A stretch of 7,404 nucleotides of DNA from an uncultured Gemmatimonadota bacterium. GTDB taxonomy: Bacteria; Gemmatimonadota; Gemmatimonadetes; Longimicrobiales; Gaopeijiaceae. Both the position numbers and the translations under genes were made by a program. Positions 6,542 through 7,404 of this stretch are shown here, piece by piece. Where the stretch lies: positions 1 through 7,404 of the forward strand of contig CAKZOQ010000268.1 of assembly GCA_937136445.1 (NCBI GenBank), in the 5' to 3' direction. The notes beneath the pieces are model-generated. The model worked only from the letters and a program-made list of their open reading frames with translations, had not been told where the DNA came from and did not search any database. Position 1 is the first letter of the stretch. The number at the start of each line of letters is the position of its first letter.

Positions 6542-7319
6542 CGTCCACCTCCACAGTGAGTCCGTCGTAGGCCGGGGCCACGCCGTCAGGAAGCCGTTCC
6601 AGCAGTTCGGCGTGGGACACCCGGTGGGTGAGATGCGTGAGAAAGGTCCGTCGGGCCCCCACGGCCTGCGCCGCCTCCACCGCCTCCTCGACGATGAAGT
6701 GGGAGGCATGGGGCCGACCGAACCAGAGGGCGTTCAGAACCAGGACGTCCACCCCCCGGAGCGCCTCCAGGGTGTCCGGCGGCAGTCGTTTGGCGTCGGT
6801 GATGTAGCCCAGCCGCCCCACCCGGAAGCCCGAGACCGTCATGGGCCCATGGGGCACCTCCAGAGGAAGGAAGGAGCGGCCGGCGATCTCCACCGGCCGT
6901 CCCTTCTCCAGCGGCTCCAGCCGGACCCGCGGCTTGGCGCTCCCCTGCACCGGCTGGATGTCGTCGTCGAAGATGTAGCGGAAGTAGCGCGCCAGGTGGT
7001 CGTGGTACCGGGTGGCGGCGTAGGCGGGGACGTCGTCGCCGCCCCGGACGGTGAAGATCCGGAGGTCGTCGATGCCGTGGACGTGGTCGGCGTGCACGTG
7101 GGTGAACCAGACTGCGTCGATCCCCGTGACCCCGGCGTCCAGGAGCTGGAGGCGCAGCTCGGGGGGGGTATCCACCAGCAGCCGTCCCTCGCCGGTGTCC
7201 ACCAGGGCGCCGTGGCGGGTCCGACGGTCCCGGGGGTCGTCGGAGGTGCAGGTACGGCAATCGCAGCCGACGACGGGGACGCCGAAGGAGGTGCCGGTAC
7301 CCAGAAAGGTGAGCTTCAC
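6534..7319 (-). CDS. PhnP-like MBL-fold metallo-hydrolase
   Basis: A 261-residue protein with a metallo-beta-lactamase fold, probably a cytoplasmic phosphodiesterase; no signal peptide is seen. The N-terminus MKLTFLGTGTSFGVP begins at the first strand of the fold. It is followed by a Cys cluster (C19, C21, C24) that in PhnP-type enzymes helps bind a structural zinc. The catalytic metal motif HVHADH is at residues 74-79, with further candidate ligands H157 (VPHGP), D175 (YITDAK) and H229 (LTHLTH). The C-terminus (LTHLTHRVSH ... YDGLTVEV) resembles that of E. coli PhnP, which hydrolyses phosphoribosyl 1,2-cyclic phosphate. No other phosphonate-pathway gene is visible, so the substrate is uncertain. 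The start is GTG (7319-7317) without a clear Shine-Dalgarno; no ATG, GTG or TTG lies upstream in frame within the window, and the start fits the family. The 3' end overlaps pgi by 8 nt and carries its ribosome binding site. Confidence 0.9.
   Translation of the reverse strand: MKLTFLGTGTSFGVPVVGCDCRTCTSDDPRDRRTRHGALVDTGEGRLLVDTPPELRLQLLDAGVTGIDAVWFTHVHADHVHGIDDLRIFTVRGGDDVPAYAATRYHDHLARYFRYIFDDDIQPVQGSAKPRVRLEPLEKGRPVEIAGRSFLPLEVPHGPMTVSGFRVGRLGYITDAKRLPPDTLEALRGVDVLVLNALWFGRPHASHFIVEEAVEAAQAVGARRTFLTHLTHRVSHAELLERLPDGVAPAYDGLTVEVDDG
6548..6552 (-). promoter_or_regulatory. Shine-Dalgarno of pgi, inside the hydrolase gene
   Basis: GGAGG on the minus strand, 6 nt before the pgi ATG at 6541-6539. 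It lies within the last codons of the upstream hydrolase (VEVDDG). It fixes the pgi start and argues against the longer open frame that extends to 6709. Confidence 0.75.
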
Positions 7320-7362
7320 GGAGCCAGAGCCGGGGAGAGGAGACCCGTGGGACGGCGAACGG

Positions 7363-7404
7363 TCAGAGCCGCTCCAGTCGCATGGTATTCGTCGTCCCGG
7401 ACTC
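7363..7404 (-). CDS. Possible C-terminal end of an upstream gene (partial)
   Basis: Read on the minus strand from the window edge, one frame gives ESGTTNTMRLERL followed by TGA at 7365-7363. That would put a stop codon 43 nt before the hydrolase start, spacing that fits an upstream member of the same array. Only 13 codons are visible, so no family can be named. The same bases also hold an ATG on the plus strand (7382-7384, reading MVFVVPD to the edge), so a divergent gene start is an alternative. The minus-strand reading is preferred only because every other gene here runs that way. Confidence 0.3.
   Translation of the reverse strand, partial: ESGTTNTMRLERL

Noticed and set aside
5093..6559. 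488-residue open frame on the plus strand opposite pgi
   Set aside because: Its protein is low-complexity (Pro, Gly, Arg, Glu, His rich) with no recognisable domain. It lies antisense to an unmistakable pgi and is expected from high GC with few stop codons in the complementary frame.
5135..6709. Longer start for pgi
   Set aside because: The added 56 residues are Arg/Pro/Trp-rich shadow of the hydrolase; GGAGG at 6552-6548 supports the ATG at 6541.

Overview
This is a 7.4 kb, GC-rich window from a bacterial chromosome. Every gene I can support lies on the minus strand, in one compact head-to-tail array read from the right end to the left. The most likely source is Gemmatimonadota or a related high-GC, diderm-type lineage. 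The reasons are the codon use, a putative lipoprotein whose N-terminus reads CVYYNAIYNAE, signal peptides ending in A-Q, and the gene mix. This placement is inference from memory of such proteins, not from a search.

In transcription order (right to left): a possible C-terminal scrap of an upstream gene (7363-7404); a PhnP-like metallo-beta-lactamase-fold hydrolase (6534-7319); glucose-6-phosphate isomerase pgi (5135-6541); a small YtxH-type membrane-anchored coiled-coil protein (4662-5075); a YihY/BrkB-family six-helix membrane protein (3744-4643); an exported L,D-transpeptidase (3109-3747); the trans-translation factor smpB (2645-3109); an exported N-acetylmuramoyl-L-alanine amidase (1371-2648); and a TPR-like putative lipoprotein (7-1374).

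The gene spacing suggests a single transcript. pgi overlaps the hydrolase by 8 nt. The last five genes are joined by stop/start overlaps (ATGA, TGATG, ATGA, ATGA). The only gaps inside the array are 59 nt (pgi to ytxH) and 18 nt (ytxH to yihY). I see no convincing promoter or intrinsic terminator in the window, so the transcript probably begins to the right of it and may continue to the left.

Functionally, the left two thirds lean towards the cell envelope: two membrane proteins, a peptidoglycan cross-linking enzyme, a peptidoglycan-cleaving amidase and a probable lipoprotein, with the translation-rescue factor smpB embedded between the two wall enzymes. The right third is metabolic (pgi and a metallo-hydrolase). 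There is no tRNA, rRNA, tmRNA, CRISPR array, mobile element or obvious long repeat. I found no clearly new multi-gene system. The points most worth a second look are the translational coupling pattern, the AmiC-like regulatory insertion in the amidase, and the placement of smpB between wall-remodelling genes.
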